The position numbers and the translations under genes are program-made. DNA of 46,878 bases from JALYRV01 sp035512575 (GTDB lineage: Bacteria > Acidobacteriota > Vicinamibacteria > Vicinamibacterales > SCN-69-37): NCBI GenBank assembly GCA_035512575.1, contig DATKDT010000136.1:1-46878 (forward strand), in the 5' to 3' direction. Below, in pieces: positions 32,003 through 42,630 of the stretch (within the stretch, counting starts at the first letter, position 1; every line of letters begins with the position of its first letter). The notes beneath the pieces were generated by a model. The model worked only from the letters and a program-made list of their open reading frames with translations, ran no database searches and was not told the DNA's origin.

Positions 32003-32040
32003 GCTTACTGGCTTACTCCCTCACCCCCTTACTCCCCTAC
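32003..32040. repeat. Micro-repeat array (GCTTACT/CCTTACTCC words)
   Basis: Four degenerate CTTACT-type words lie 26 nt after the zinc-ribbon stop. Read on the other strand the words are GTAAGGG-like, as at 17287-17329. Confidence 0.6.
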
Positions 32041-32051
32041 AAAACGATAAC

Positions 32052-32087
32052 TCCGACTTGACCAGTCGGACTTCAGCGGACTATGCT
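32052..32087 (+). promoter_or_regulatory. Sigma-70 promoter with an Rrf2/IscR-type operator for the iron permease
   Basis: TCCGACT-N5-AGTCGGA (32052-32070) is a perfect 7-bp dyad. Its GACT-N5-AGTC core with flanking CC/GG follows the IscR type-1 consensus (YYGACT-N5-AGTCRR, with ATA upstream). It covers the -35 TTGACC (32058-32063); the -10 is TATGCT (32082-32087) after an 18-bp spacer. A second short dyad TGAGA-N4-TCTCA is at 32101-32114. The position suggests repression by an Fe-S or iron-sensing Rrf2 protein. Confidence 0.6.
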
Positions 32088-32141
32088 CGTCGGGTCCTAC
32101 TGAGATAGGTCTCATTAGCCAGACTTTCATACGAGCCGCCC

Positions 32142-32915
32142 ATGTTTCCAGCATTCGTCATCACACTCAGAGAAGGCCTCGAGGCGTTCCTCATCATTGC
32201 CATCAGCATCGCGTATCTGAAGAAGACCGGCCGCGCCGCGCTGCTGCCCGCCATCTACTGGGGCATTGCCGCGTCGGTCGTCATGAGCGTGGCGGCCGGC
32301 GTGATGCTGTCGACCGCCCGCAATCAGTCGCTGTGGGAAGGCATTCTCGCGCTGGCTGCCGCCGTGCTCGTGGCGACGCTCATCGTCCACATGTGGCGCA
32401 CGGCGAAGAAGCTGAAGAGCGACATCGAGGGACGGTTGGAGCGGGCCTCGCTGAAGACGGGCGCCGCCGCGTTCGCCGGCGTCTTCTCATTCACGGTGCT
32501 GATGATCACGCGCGAGGGCATGGAGACGGCGCTGCTGATGAATGCGCTGCTGTTCAGCATTCGATCGGCCGAGCTCGTGGCCGGCGCGATTGCCGGCACG
32601 CTCGCCGCCGCGTTCGTCGCGTTCCTCTGGTCGCGCTACGGACATCGCGTCAACCTCGCGCGCTTCTTCCAGGTCACCGCCGTCTTTCTCGCCGTGTTCG
32701 TCGTGCAGCTGCTGATCTACGGCCTCCACGAGCTGACCGAAGCGAACATCGGCATCCCGAACGCCGACTGGTGGCACTGGAAGACCGAGCCGTTCGGCCC
32801 CGACGGCGCGTACGGCCAGTACCTCACCTACGGCCTCGTCGCCCTGCCCATGGCCTGGCTGGCCGTCTCGGCGCTCTTCACGCGCCAGCGCAGGGAAGAA
32901 CCGCAGCTCGTTTGA
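32142..32915 (+). CDS. FTR1 family iron permease
   Basis: A 257-residue membrane protein with seven hydrophobic segments and the two REGxE iron motifs of FTR1/EfeU: LREGLEAFL (residues 9-17) and ITREGMETALL (near residue 121). In this family both motifs are needed for passage of oxidised Fe3+, usually with a partner oxidase or periplasmic protein (EfeO/EfeB). None is adjacent here. The gene is preceded by a good promoter overlapped by an Rrf2/IscR-like dyad, which fits iron control. Length is typical for the bacterial type. Confidence 0.92.
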   Translation: MFPAFVITLREGLEAFLIIAISIAYLKKTGRAALLPAIYWGIAASVVMSVAAGVMLSTARNQSLWEGILALAAAVLVATLIVHMWRTAKKLKSDIEGRLERASLKTGAAAFAGVFSFTVLMITREGMETALLMNALLFSIRSAELVAGAIAGTLAAAFVAFLWSRYGHRVNLARFFQVTAVFLAVFVVQLLIYGLHELTEANIGIPNADWWHWKTEPFGPDGAYGQYLTYGLVALPMAWLAVSALFTRQRREEPQLV

Positions 32916-33142
32916 CGCGCCAGGCGATACCGTGATCGCGAGGCGGTCGCCGAGTATCTGGGGGGCGGAAGCCGGCGTCCCGTCGACGAGGAGCCGGATC
33001 CGTTCGAGGCGCTCATCGGCAGCATTCCCCACGACGGCGGCCCGACCGACGAATCCGTGAGCTGATGGATCGGTTCCGCCTGCAGGCGGCCTTCACGTTC
33101 GACTCGGCCTTTCGCGACTGCGGCTACCGGATGGTGCCGTAA
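32916..33142 (+). pseudogene. Remnants of a VapBC-type toxin-antitoxin pair
   Basis: Directly after the FTR1 stop an open frame without a start codon reads YRDREAVAEYLGGG and PVDEEPDPFEALIGSIPH, the look of a VapB antitoxin C-terminus, ending at TGA 33063-33065. An ATG overlapping that stop (33065) opens a 25-residue frame: DRFRLQAAFTFDSAFRDCGYRMVP. This matches the end of PIN-domain toxins (A-F-T-F-D-x-x-F-x-D-C-G-Y-R), while the acidic catalytic residues of the first 100 positions are gone. I read this as a VapBC pair that has lost the antitoxin start and most of the toxin by deletion. Confidence 0.6.
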
Positions 33143-33151
33143 GATCCAGAC

Positions 33152-33559
33152 ATGACCGACGTCGTCAAGCCGCCCACCCGCGTTTCGCTCACCTGGGAGG
33201 GCGACCTCCGATTCAGCAGCGGCCCGGACGAGCCCGCGCTCGTCCTCGACTCCGACGCGAAAGCCGGCCCGTCGCCAATGCAGGCGCTCGGCTATGCCGT
33301 GATGGCCTGCATGGGCATGGACATCGTCCACGTGCTGCAGAAAGGCCGGCATCCGCTCGAGGGGCTGAAAGCGTCGATGATCGGCACGCGCGCGGAGGAG
33401 CATCCGCGCCGCTTCACGCGCGTCGAGATGACGTTCACGATCACCGGCAACGTGCCGCGCGAGGCCGCCGAGCGCGCCGTGCAGGTGTCGCGCGACACCT
33501 ACTGCTCGGTCTTCAACTCGATGGCGCCCGACATCGAGTGGATCATCACCATTCAGTGA
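33152..33559 (+). CDS. OsmC family protein
   Basis: A 135-residue OsmC/Ohr-type protein. The two redox cysteines are present: the peroxidatic Cys in AVMACMGMDIVHVLQK and the resolving Cys in RDTYCSVFNS, in the YhfA/OsmC-like arrangement. GPSPMQALGYAV is the helix-start signature. Family members reduce organic hydroperoxides with a dithiol such as lipoyl protein. A -10-like TAAGAT (33140-33145) lies 6 nt before the ATG. It sits next to iron uptake, which would suit protection from iron-driven peroxide chemistry. Confidence 0.9.
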   Translation: MTDVVKPPTRVSLTWEGDLRFSSGPDEPALVLDSDAKAGPSPMQALGYAVMACMGMDIVHVLQKGRHPLEGLKASMIGTRAEEHPRRFTRVEMTFTITGNVPREAAERAVQVSRDTYCSVFNSMAPDIEWIITIQ

Positions 33560-33599
33560 TCTTCCTTCTGCGTGCTGTGTTCTGTATTCTGCGTTCTCT
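33560..33599. repeat. Micro-repeat array (TTCTGCG/TTCTGTG words)
   Basis: Five degenerate TTCTGTG-like words fill the whole 40-bp gap between the OsmC stop and the GTG of the next gene. On the other strand the words are ACAGAAC, the word used at 40517-40545. Confidence 0.75.
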
Positions 33600-34635
33600 G
33601 TGAGACGCGCCTACATCGACTGGCTGCGCGGCGTCGCGGTGATGGTCATGTTCATCGCGCACGCGACCGACGCCTGGACGCGCGACGACGGGCGGCGCAG
33701 CCTGCTGTGGTACTGGAGGGACGTGCTGGCCGGCTTCGGCGCGCCGCTGTTCCTGCTGCTGGCCGGCGTGGCCGTGGCCTATTCGGCCGCGGCGAAGCTG
33801 CGGCGCGGCGACACCGACAGCGACGCCGCGCGCCAGGTCGCGAACCGCGGCTGGCAGATCTTCGGCATCGCGTTCCTGTTCCGCATCCAGCTGTACATCA
33901 CGAGCCTGTTCTACCGCTGGCGCAGCCTGCTCAAAGTCGACATCCTCAACATCATGGGGCCGTCGATTGCCGGGGCCGCGTGGATCTGGGGCCTCGCGCG
34001 CACGACCACCGGCAAGACCCTGGCCCTGCTCGTGCCCGTCGTCGTACTGCCGTTCGCCACGCCGTACGTCCGCGGCGCGGCATGGCTCGGCGCGCTGCCC
34101 GATCCAATCGAGGCCTACGTGCGGCCCGCCGGAGGCTACGCCAACTTCACGCTGTTTCCCTGGGCCGCGTTCGTCTTTGCCGGGGCCGCCATCGGCGTCG
34201 TCCTCGAGCGGGCCGCCGATCGCCGCTCGGAATCGCGCCGCGTCTGGATCATCACGGCGATTGGCGCGGCCGTCGCCGCGCTCGCCTGGGCCGCGTCATT
34301 CCGGCCGTCGCCGTTTCCCAACTCGCACTTCTGGACGACGTCGCCGGCCTTCTTCTATCTGCGCACCGGCCTCATGACCGCGGCGTTCGGGCTGGCGTGG
34401 CTGTGGAGCGAGCGGCTGTGGGCAGGCCGGTGGCAGCCGCTGGTGCTGTTCGGCCAGACGTCGCTGTTCGTCTACTGGGTGCACGTCGAGCTGGTCTACG
34501 GCTACCTGACGAAGCCCATCTCCCAGCGCCTGTCGTTCACGGCCGCCTGCGCCGGCGTCGTCCTGCTCACCGTGGCGATGTACTACCTCGCGAAGAACGC
34601 GCAGGCCTGGATCGCCCGCAAGCGGGCCGCGCACA

Positions 34636-37407
<2,772 letters not shown>

Positions 37408-37541
37408 GCTATAACTCCTTCAAAGACCGGCGTTTACGGCGATTCTGGAGCCCTGGTGGCGGGAGAAGCCGCCGTTTGAGTGGTGACGGGCTCCGGAAAC
37501 GTCGATAAGATCGCGGGCGATTGTAACGTTTCGGAGGACCA

Positions 37542-38672
37542 ATGATCAGCGTGGCGGCGCTTCGGATGCAGCAGTTTGGCGTGCAGTTCTATCAGGCCTC
37601 GCTGACGGCGCAGGACATCGACAAGCTCGTGCGGTTCGAGGTGCTGAGCTACGGCGAGAAGGGCGGCGGCGTGCGCGGCGCGGCCAAGGCCCCGACCTCC
37701 AAGGTGAACTGGGATCTGCTCGAACGGCGCATTGCCTCGAGCGACAAGGCCTATCAGCGCCAGATCATCCGCAAAAAGATCGATGAGCTCGTGCAGTACT
37801 ACGAGCAGTGCCGCCAGGCGCGTGACCTGCCGTCCATCCCGGGCGCGGTCATCATCTCCGCCGACGAGAAGCTGCGGTTCGACCCGATGGACGAAGGATC
37901 GTCGGCCGGCATCCTGAAGGTGCCCGAGCGCGAGGGCGTGCTGCGCGCCATCGACGGCCAGCACCGGCTGCTGGCGCTGCACGCCGACATCGAGCGCTTC
38001 GGCGACGAGCCGTTCACGGTGCCGGCGATCATCTTCGACCAGCTTCCCGAAGATCACGTCGTGCAGATGTTCGTGACGATCAACGCGAAGCACACGCGCC
38101 TGAACGCGTCGCACCTGGTGTCGCTCTCGGGCCGCCAGCTGTACCGCGACGACAACCTGGCCGCGGCGCACGACATCATCCGCGCGCTCAACGACCGCGA
38201 AGACTCGCCGCTCTACGGCGACATCAAGCTGCTCGGCGTCGGCGGCGGGCGCGTGGCGCAGGCGCCGCTCGCGCAGGAGCTCAAGAAGCTGCTGGCGACC
38301 GACGCGTTCGGCGCCGGCCGCAAGGGCGACGACTTCCGCGAGGAGTCGAAGCGCTTCTTCGTCAACTACTTCAAGCAGATCTCGCACCTGTTCGGGCCGG
38401 CCTGGAACGGGCGCAAGTACAGCATCCGCTCGGCCACGGCGCTGCGCGCCTTCATCCGCGTCGCGCCCGACGTCGTCCGCCGCCTGGATCAGGAGCGGCA
38501 GGACCGCACCGACTTCCGCGCCATCGGCCGCGTGATCGCGCCCTGGGGCCGCCGCATCGGCGACATCCGCTTCGAGTCGGACGGCGCCTGGAAGCGCGCC
38601 GGCACGACGACCGACTCGCTGGCGAAGGAACTGCGCCTCGCGCTGCAGTACCCGGAGGGCGCGGTCGGGTAA
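37542..38672 (+). CDS. DGQHR-domain protein (DndB-related), stand-alone
   Basis: A 376-residue protein with the defining motif AIDGQHRLLAL (residues 137-147, DGQHR at 138-142), followed by MFVTINAKHTRLNASHLVSL, the second conserved block of the family. DGQHR proteins include DndB, the regulator of DNA phosphorothioation, and many orphans of unknown role with a ParB/sulfiredoxin-like core. No dndCDE or restriction genes are near, so a phosphorothioation role is unsupported. It has a strong GGAGG site 6 nt before the ATG. It ends in a hairpin and is followed by 0.3 kb of structured non-coding DNA. Confidence 0.85.
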   Translation: MISVAALRMQQFGVQFYQASLTAQDIDKLVRFEVLSYGEKGGGVRGAAKAPTSKVNWDLLERRIASSDKAYQRQIIRKKIDELVQYYEQCRQARDLPSIPGAVIISADEKLRFDPMDEGSSAGILKVPEREGVLRAIDGQHRLLALHADIERFGDEPFTVPAIIFDQLPEDHVVQMFVTINAKHTRLNASHLVSLSGRQLYRDDNLAAAHDIIRALNDREDSPLYGDIKLLGVGGGRVAQAPLAQELKKLLATDAFGAGRKGDDFREESKRFFVNYFKQISHLFGPAWNGRKYSIRSATALRAFIRVAPDVVRRLDQERQDRTDFRAIGRVIAPWGRRIGDIRFESDGAWKRAGTTTDSLAKELRLALQYPEGAVG

Positions 38673-38738
38673 TTTGTTGTTGATCTGTTGATTTGGACAG
38701 CGTCCGGGCGAAATCAACAGATCAACAAAACAACAAAT
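38672..38738. repeat. Hairpin of CAACAGATC words after the DGQHR gene
   Basis: ATTTGTTG-TTGATCTGTTGATTT (38672-38694) pairs with its inverted partner at 38711-38738, which has five extra bases (TTTTG type). The loop is a 16-nt GC-rich segment. It starts at the stop codon. Internally each arm repeats GTTGATCT-like words, as in the other micro-repeat sites. Confidence 0.8.
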
Positions 38739-38976
38739 CTGTAATTGGCGGCACGAAAACCGCCGGTTTTCGGAGTCGATCTCAGGGCCGCTCAGCAGCG
38801 GCTTTCCACGAAATCAGGCCTGTTTTGGAGGATTCGGCGTTCGGTACGCCACTTGCCTTAGGAGGGCACGAACAGCCGGCTTGAATATTTACGGCAGGGA
38901 GCCGTGAGTTGCTGGGGAGCCAGGTCGGCTGTCGAAACAGAGGCATCGGGTGAGAGCCCGGTGCCTCTAATTTTTT
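38739..38976 (+). ncRNA. Candidate structured RNA ending in an intrinsic terminator
   Basis: No convincing gene lies in this stretch, yet it is full of perfect stems: CGAAAACCG/CGGTTTTCG (38754-38772), GCCGCT/AGCGGC (38787-38802), GGCGT/ACGCC, TGCC/GGCA, then ACAGCCG/CGGCTGT enclosing ACGGC/GCCGT and CTGG/CCAG as a three-way junction, and a terminator. Upstream GGCCTGTTT can also pair with AAACAGAGGC, the 5' side of the terminator, as in an attenuator. It could be a small RNA or a riboswitch-like leader for the M20 gene. Strand is inferred from the U-tract. Family unknown to me. Confidence 0.45.
38939..38976 (+). terminator. Rho-independent terminator
   Basis: AGAGGCA (38939-38945) pairs with TGCCTCT (38962-38968), with inner CGGG/CCCG pairs and a TGAGAG loop; TTTTTT follows at 38971-38976. 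The next start codon is 23 nt downstream. Confidence 0.75.
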
Positions 38977-38998
38977 AAGCCGATAGAATCTCGGGCAC

Positions 38999-40516
38999 AT
39001 GAGCGGCTCAGCTTTCGGACTCCTCTTCCTTCTTCTCCAATCACAGACCGCTCCCGCGCCCGCCGATGTGCGCGCCAGAGTCGACGCGTTCACCGCGGCC
39101 AATCAGGCCGCAATCGTCAACGAGCTCGCCGACCTGCTGGCCATCCCGAACGTCGCGGCCGATCGGGCCAACATCCTGCGCAACGTGGAATTCCTCGAGC
39201 GGGCGTTCGCGCGCCGCGGTTTCACCACGCGCCGGCTCGAGACGCCGGGCAATCCGCTGTTCTTCGCCGAGCGGGCCACACCAGGCGCCACGAGGACGAC
39301 GCTGATCTACGCGCACGTCGACGGCCAGCCGGTCGACCCGGCCGCCTGGAAGCAGGTCGACCCGTTCGTGCCGGTCATGCGCACGGGACGGCTCGACGCG
39401 GGCGGCGCGCTCGTCGGCGACTGGCGCGCGCGCGATCGTTTCGAGGAGGACTGGCGCCTGTTCGCGCGCTCGGCCTCGGACGACAAAGGGCCGATTATCG
39501 CGATGCTGGCCGCGCTCGATGCGCTGGCGGCGGCGGGCGTCCAGCCGTCGACGCACCTGAAAGTGATCATCGACACCGAGGAGGAGGCGAGCTCGCCGAA
39601 TCTCGTGCCGGCCGTGAAGGCGCATCGCGATCTGCTCGCGGCCGACATGATGCTGATCTTCGACGGCCCGATCCACTCGAGCGGCCGGCCGACACTTGCA
39701 TTCGGCGCGCGCGGCATCATCACCGGCACCCTCACCGTCTACGGCCCGACGTCGGGCGTGCACAGCGGCAACTACGGCAACTGGGTGCCGAATCCCGCGC
39801 TGCGCCTGTCGCAGTTGATCGCGTCGATGAAAGATGACGAGGGGCTCGTCACCGTCGAGGGCTATTACGACGATGTCGCGTCGCTCACGGCGGAGGAGCG
39901 CGCGCTGCTCGATGCCGTGCCCGACGACTCGGCGCAGGTGATGCGGACGTTCGGCATCGCCGCTCCGGAGCGCGCCGGGCGATCGCTGCAGGAAGGCCTG
40001 CAGGAGCCCACACTCAACATCCGCGGCCTCTCCTCGTCATTCGTTGGATCCGGCGTGCGGACGATCATCCCCGACAGAGCGGTCGCCGAAATCGACCTGC
40101 GGCTCGTCAAAGAGACGTCGGGGAAGAAGCTGATGCAGCTGATTGCGGATCACGTCAGGCGCCAGGGCTTCCATCTCGTCGACGGCGAGCCGGACGATGC
40201 GACGCGCGCGACGTATCCGAAGATCGCGCGGCTGCGGGTGGGGAGCGAAACGCCGGCGTTCCGCACGTCGCCGCTGCTGCCCGAGAGCCGGGCGCTTGCC
40301 GCGGCCATGACGGCGGCGTTCGGCGCGCCGCCCGTGCAAATCCGGACGCTCGGCGGCACGGTGCCGATTGCGCCGTTCGTCGACGCGCTGAACGTGCCCG
40401 CGGTGCTTCTGCCGATCGTCAACTTCGACAACAATCAGCACGAGGAAAACGAAAACCTGCGGATGGGGCATTTCTTCAAGGGCATCTCGATTCTCGCGGT
40501 GGCGTTGACGCGATAG
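38999..40516 (+). CDS. Exported M20 family metallopeptidase
   Basis: A 505-residue protein with a short hydrophobic leader (SGSAFGLLFLLLQSQTAPAP). The M20 (ArgE/DapE/CPG2-like) motifs are TLIYAHVDGQP, FARSASDDKGPIIAM, VIIDTEEEASSPNL (catalytic Glu and metal Glu) and the last ligand in NNQHEENENLRMGHF. A dimerisation insert starts near GIITGTLTVYG and includes VHSGNYGNW. It resembles carnosinase/CPG2-type dipeptidases that cleave C-terminal residues. A -10 TAGAAT (38984-38989) lies 9 nt before ATG 38999, between the terminator and the gene, so the gene can be transcribed on its own. Confidence 0.9.
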   Translation: MSGSAFGLLFLLLQSQTAPAPADVRARVDAFTAANQAAIVNELADLLAIPNVAADRANILRNVEFLERAFARRGFTTRRLETPGNPLFFAERATPGATRTTLIYAHVDGQPVDPAAWKQVDPFVPVMRTGRLDAGGALVGDWRARDRFEEDWRLFARSASDDKGPIIAMLAALDALAAAGVQPSTHLKVIIDTEEEASSPNLVPAVKAHRDLLAADMMLIFDGPIHSSGRPTLAFGARGIITGTLTVYGPTSGVHSGNYGNWVPNPALRLSQLIASMKDDEGLVTVEGYYDDVASLTAEERALLDAVPDDSAQVMRTFGIAAPERAGRSLQEGLQEPTLNIRGLSSSFVGSGVRTIIPDRAVAEIDLRLVKETSGKKLMQLIADHVRRQGFHLVDGEPDDATRATYPKIARLRVGSETPAFRTSPLLPESRALAAAMTAAFGAPPVQIRTLGGTVPIAPFVDALNVPAVLLPIVNFDNNQHEENENLRMGHFFKGISILAVALTR

Positions 40517-40545
40517 AGCACAGAACGCAGGACACAGAACACAGA
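40517..40545. repeat. Micro-repeat array (ACAGAAC/ACAGAAT words)
   Basis: Three to four degenerate CACAGAAC words fill the 29-bp gap between the M20 stop and the pxpA ATG; the last word, CAGAATGCG, contains the ATG. The words are the reverse complement of those at 33560-33599. Confidence 0.75.
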
Positions 40546-41268
40546 ATGCGGATCGACTTGAACAGCGACATGGGAGAAGGCTTCGGGGCCTACACCATCG
40601 GAGCAGACACCGACCTTCTGCGCGTCGTGTCGTCCGCGAACGTCGCGTGCGGGGCGCATGCGGGCGATCCGTCGGTGATGCGCCGCACCGTGCGCGCGGC
40701 GAAAGCGGCCGGCGTGTCGGTGGGCGCGCATCCCGGGTTCCCGGATCTCGCGGGCTTCGGCCGGCGCAACATGCGCATGACCGCGGCCGAGATCGAAGAC
40801 AGCGTGATCTACCAGGTGGCGGCGCTGGCCGGCGTGGCCGCCAGTGAAGGCGTCGCGCTCGCGCACGTCAAGCCGCACGGCGCGCTGTACAACATGGCGG
40901 CGAAGGATGCCGGCATGGCCGGCGCGATTGCGTCGGCGATTGCCGCCGTCGATCGCCGCCTCGCCATGGTCGGCCTTCCGGCATCCGCGCTCGAGCGGGC
41001 GGCGGAGCAGGCAGGCCTCACATTCGCCGCGGAAGGTTTCGCCGACCGCGCCTACGAGGCCGACGGCACGCTCGTGCCTCGCGGGACGCCCGGCGCGCTC
41101 ATCACCGATCCGGCCGCGGCGGCGGCCGGCGCCCTGCGCATGGCGCGCGAGGGGCGCGTCCGCACCATCTGCATCCACAGCGACACGCCCGGCGCGGCGG
41201 CCATCGGCGCCGCGGTGCGCCGGGCCCTCGACGCCAACGGCGTGACGGTGGCGGGACTCGGCGCATGA
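40546..41268 (+). CDS. pxpA: 5-oxoprolinase subunit A (LamB/YcsF family)
   Basis: A 240-residue protein with all signatures of PxpA: IDLNSDMGEGFG at the start, SSANVACGAHAGDP, VGAHPGFPDLAGFGRR, AHVKPHGALYN and RTICIHSDTPGA. PxpA works with PxpB and PxpC to open 5-oxoproline to glutamate with ATP; the catalytic coupling needs all three. Here pxpB and pxpC are absent from the neighbourhood and the next gene is an MFS transporter overlapping by ATGA. Either the partners lie elsewhere or this copy serves another amide. 5-Oxoproline is a natural side product of gamma-glutamyl metabolism, which fits the GGT gene in the window. Confidence 0.93.
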   Translation: MRIDLNSDMGEGFGAYTIGADTDLLRVVSSANVACGAHAGDPSVMRRTVRAAKAAGVSVGAHPGFPDLAGFGRRNMRMTAAEIEDSVIYQVAALAGVAASEGVALAHVKPHGALYNMAAKDAGMAGAIASAIAAVDRRLAMVGLPASALERAAEQAGLTFAAEGFADRAYEADGTLVPRGTPGALITDPAAAAAGALRMAREGRVRTICIHSDTPGAAAIGAAVRRALDANGVTVAGLGA

Positions 41269-42503
41269 GCATCTTCGATTTCTGGAGAGAAGCAAATCCG
41301 GACGCCCGCCGCGCGCTCATCGCCGCCAGTCTTGGCTGGGCGCTCGATGCGTTCGACATCATGCTGTTCGCGATGGTGCTGCCCGAGCTGCGCGTCGCGT
41401 TCGGCATGAGCACGACGACCGCCGGCATTCTGGCGTCGCTCACGCTCGTCGCGTCGGCGGCCGGCGGCATCGGCTTCGGCGTGATTGCCGACCGCTTCGG
41501 CCGCACGCGCGCGCTGATTCTCAGCGTGCTCGTCTACTCGATCTTCACGGCCGCCTGCGGCCTCGCCACCGAGATCTGGCATCTCGCCCTGTTCCGCGTG
41601 CTGCTCGGCTTCGGCATGGGCGGCGAGTGGGCGAGCGGCGCCGCGCTCGTCGCCGAGACGTGGCCGGCGAACCATCGCGGCAAGGCGATGGCCCTGATGC
41701 AGAGCTCCTGGGCGATCGGCTACGCGCTCGCGGCGCTGGTCACCTGGCTGCTGGTCGACAGTTACGGCTGGCGCGTCGTGTTCTTCGTCGGCATCCTGCC
41801 GGCGTTCTTCACGCTGTGGGTGCGCCGGTCGGTGAAGGAGCCGGAGGCGTGGACCGCGTCGCGGCTCGAGGCGCCGGTGCCGCTGTCGATGATCGTGCGA
41901 GGCCCGCTCGGGCGCATCACGCTCGCGCTCGTGCTGATGAACGCCTGCACGCTGTTTGCCTACTGGGGCTTCAACACCTGGGTGCCGAGCTACCTGAAGG
42001 CCGCGACCGGCGACGGCGGCGTCGGCCTGAGCACCGCCGCCAGCACCTTGCTGCTCGTGGCGATGCAGGTCGGCACGTGGCTGGGGTACGTCACGTTCGG
42101 CTTCATCAGCGACGCCATCGGCCGCAAGCAGACGTACGTCGCGTACCTGCTCGTGGCGGCGGCGCTCGTCTTCGCCTATACCTCGGTGCGCGTCCCGCTG
42201 GTCCTGCTGGTGCTCGGCCCGGTGACCGCGTTCTTCGCCACCGGCTATTTCAGCGGCTTCGGCGCGGTGAGCGCCGAGCTGTATCCCACCGCCATCCGCG
42301 CCCGCGCGCAGGGGCTGACCTACAACATCGGCCGCATCGCGTCGGCCGCCGCGCCGTGGATCGTCGGCGGGCTCGCCGCGTCACAGGGCTACGGCGCCGC
42401 GCTGAGCATCGCCGCCGCGGCCTTCCTCGCCGCCGCCGCGTGCTGGTACTGGATTCCCGAAACGCACCCCGCCTTCTCGCAGAGCAGGCGGGCTACGGAC
42501 TGA
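41265..42503 (+). CDS. MFS transporter (organic acid / SP-AAHS-like)
   Basis: A 412-residue, 12-helix major facilitator. Loop motif GVIADRFGRTRAL (between helices 2 and 3) and its mirror FISDAIGRKQTY mark the two halves; GFGMGGEWASGAALVAETWP in helix 4-5 and YPTAIRARAQGLTYNIGR near helix 11 are typical of the sugar/aromatic-acid/sialate:H+ symporter groups. ATGA overlap with pxpA suggests it imports a substrate of that pathway, such as 5-oxoproline or a related acid; this is inference. A long palindrome separates it from the convergent PQQ-propeller gene. Confidence 0.9.
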   Translation: MSIFDFWREANPDARRALIAASLGWALDAFDIMLFAMVLPELRVAFGMSTTTAGILASLTLVASAAGGIGFGVIADRFGRTRALILSVLVYSIFTAACGLATEIWHLALFRVLLGFGMGGEWASGAALVAETWPANHRGKAMALMQSSWAIGYALAALVTWLLVDSYGWRVVFFVGILPAFFTLWVRRSVKEPEAWTASRLEAPVPLSMIVRGPLGRITLALVLMNACTLFAYWGFNTWVPSYLKAATGDGGVGLSTAASTLLLVAMQVGTWLGYVTFGFISDAIGRKQTYVAYLLVAAALVFAYTSVRVPLVLLVLGPVTAFFATGYFSGFGAVSAELYPTAIRARAQGLTYNIGRIASAAAPWIVGGLAASQGYGAALSIAAAAFLAAAACWYWIPETHPAFSQSRRATD

Positions 42504-42508
42504 TACGT

Positions 42509-42630
42509 GAATTGCAGATCTGCGATCTGCGATTGAGGATTCATTTCAGATTTCAGAATGACGAATGATCATTCTCCAATCTGAACTTCTGCAATGAATC
42601 TGCAATCACAGATCGTAGATCTTCAATTGC
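42509..42630. repeat. 122-bp imperfect palindrome of GATCTGCAGAT words between convergent genes
   Basis: The two halves meet at AATGATCATT (42565-42574). Left words such as TGCAGATCTGCGATCTGCGA are mirrored on the right as AAGATCTACGATCTGTGATT read on the minus strand. The TGA stop of the propeller gene lies inside the right end (GGCAATTGA). The left end starts 6 nt after the MFS stop. Confidence 0.85.

Noticed and set aside
37542..38672. Reading the DGQHR gene as dndB of a phosphorothioation system
   Set aside because: No dndA, C, D, E or dndFGH restriction gene is in the window, and orphan DGQHR proteins are common.
38925..38945. CGAAAC next to GTC as a hammerhead ribozyme core
   Set aside because: The required CTGATGA box and the correctly placed stems are absent; the segment is better explained by the three-way junction and terminator.
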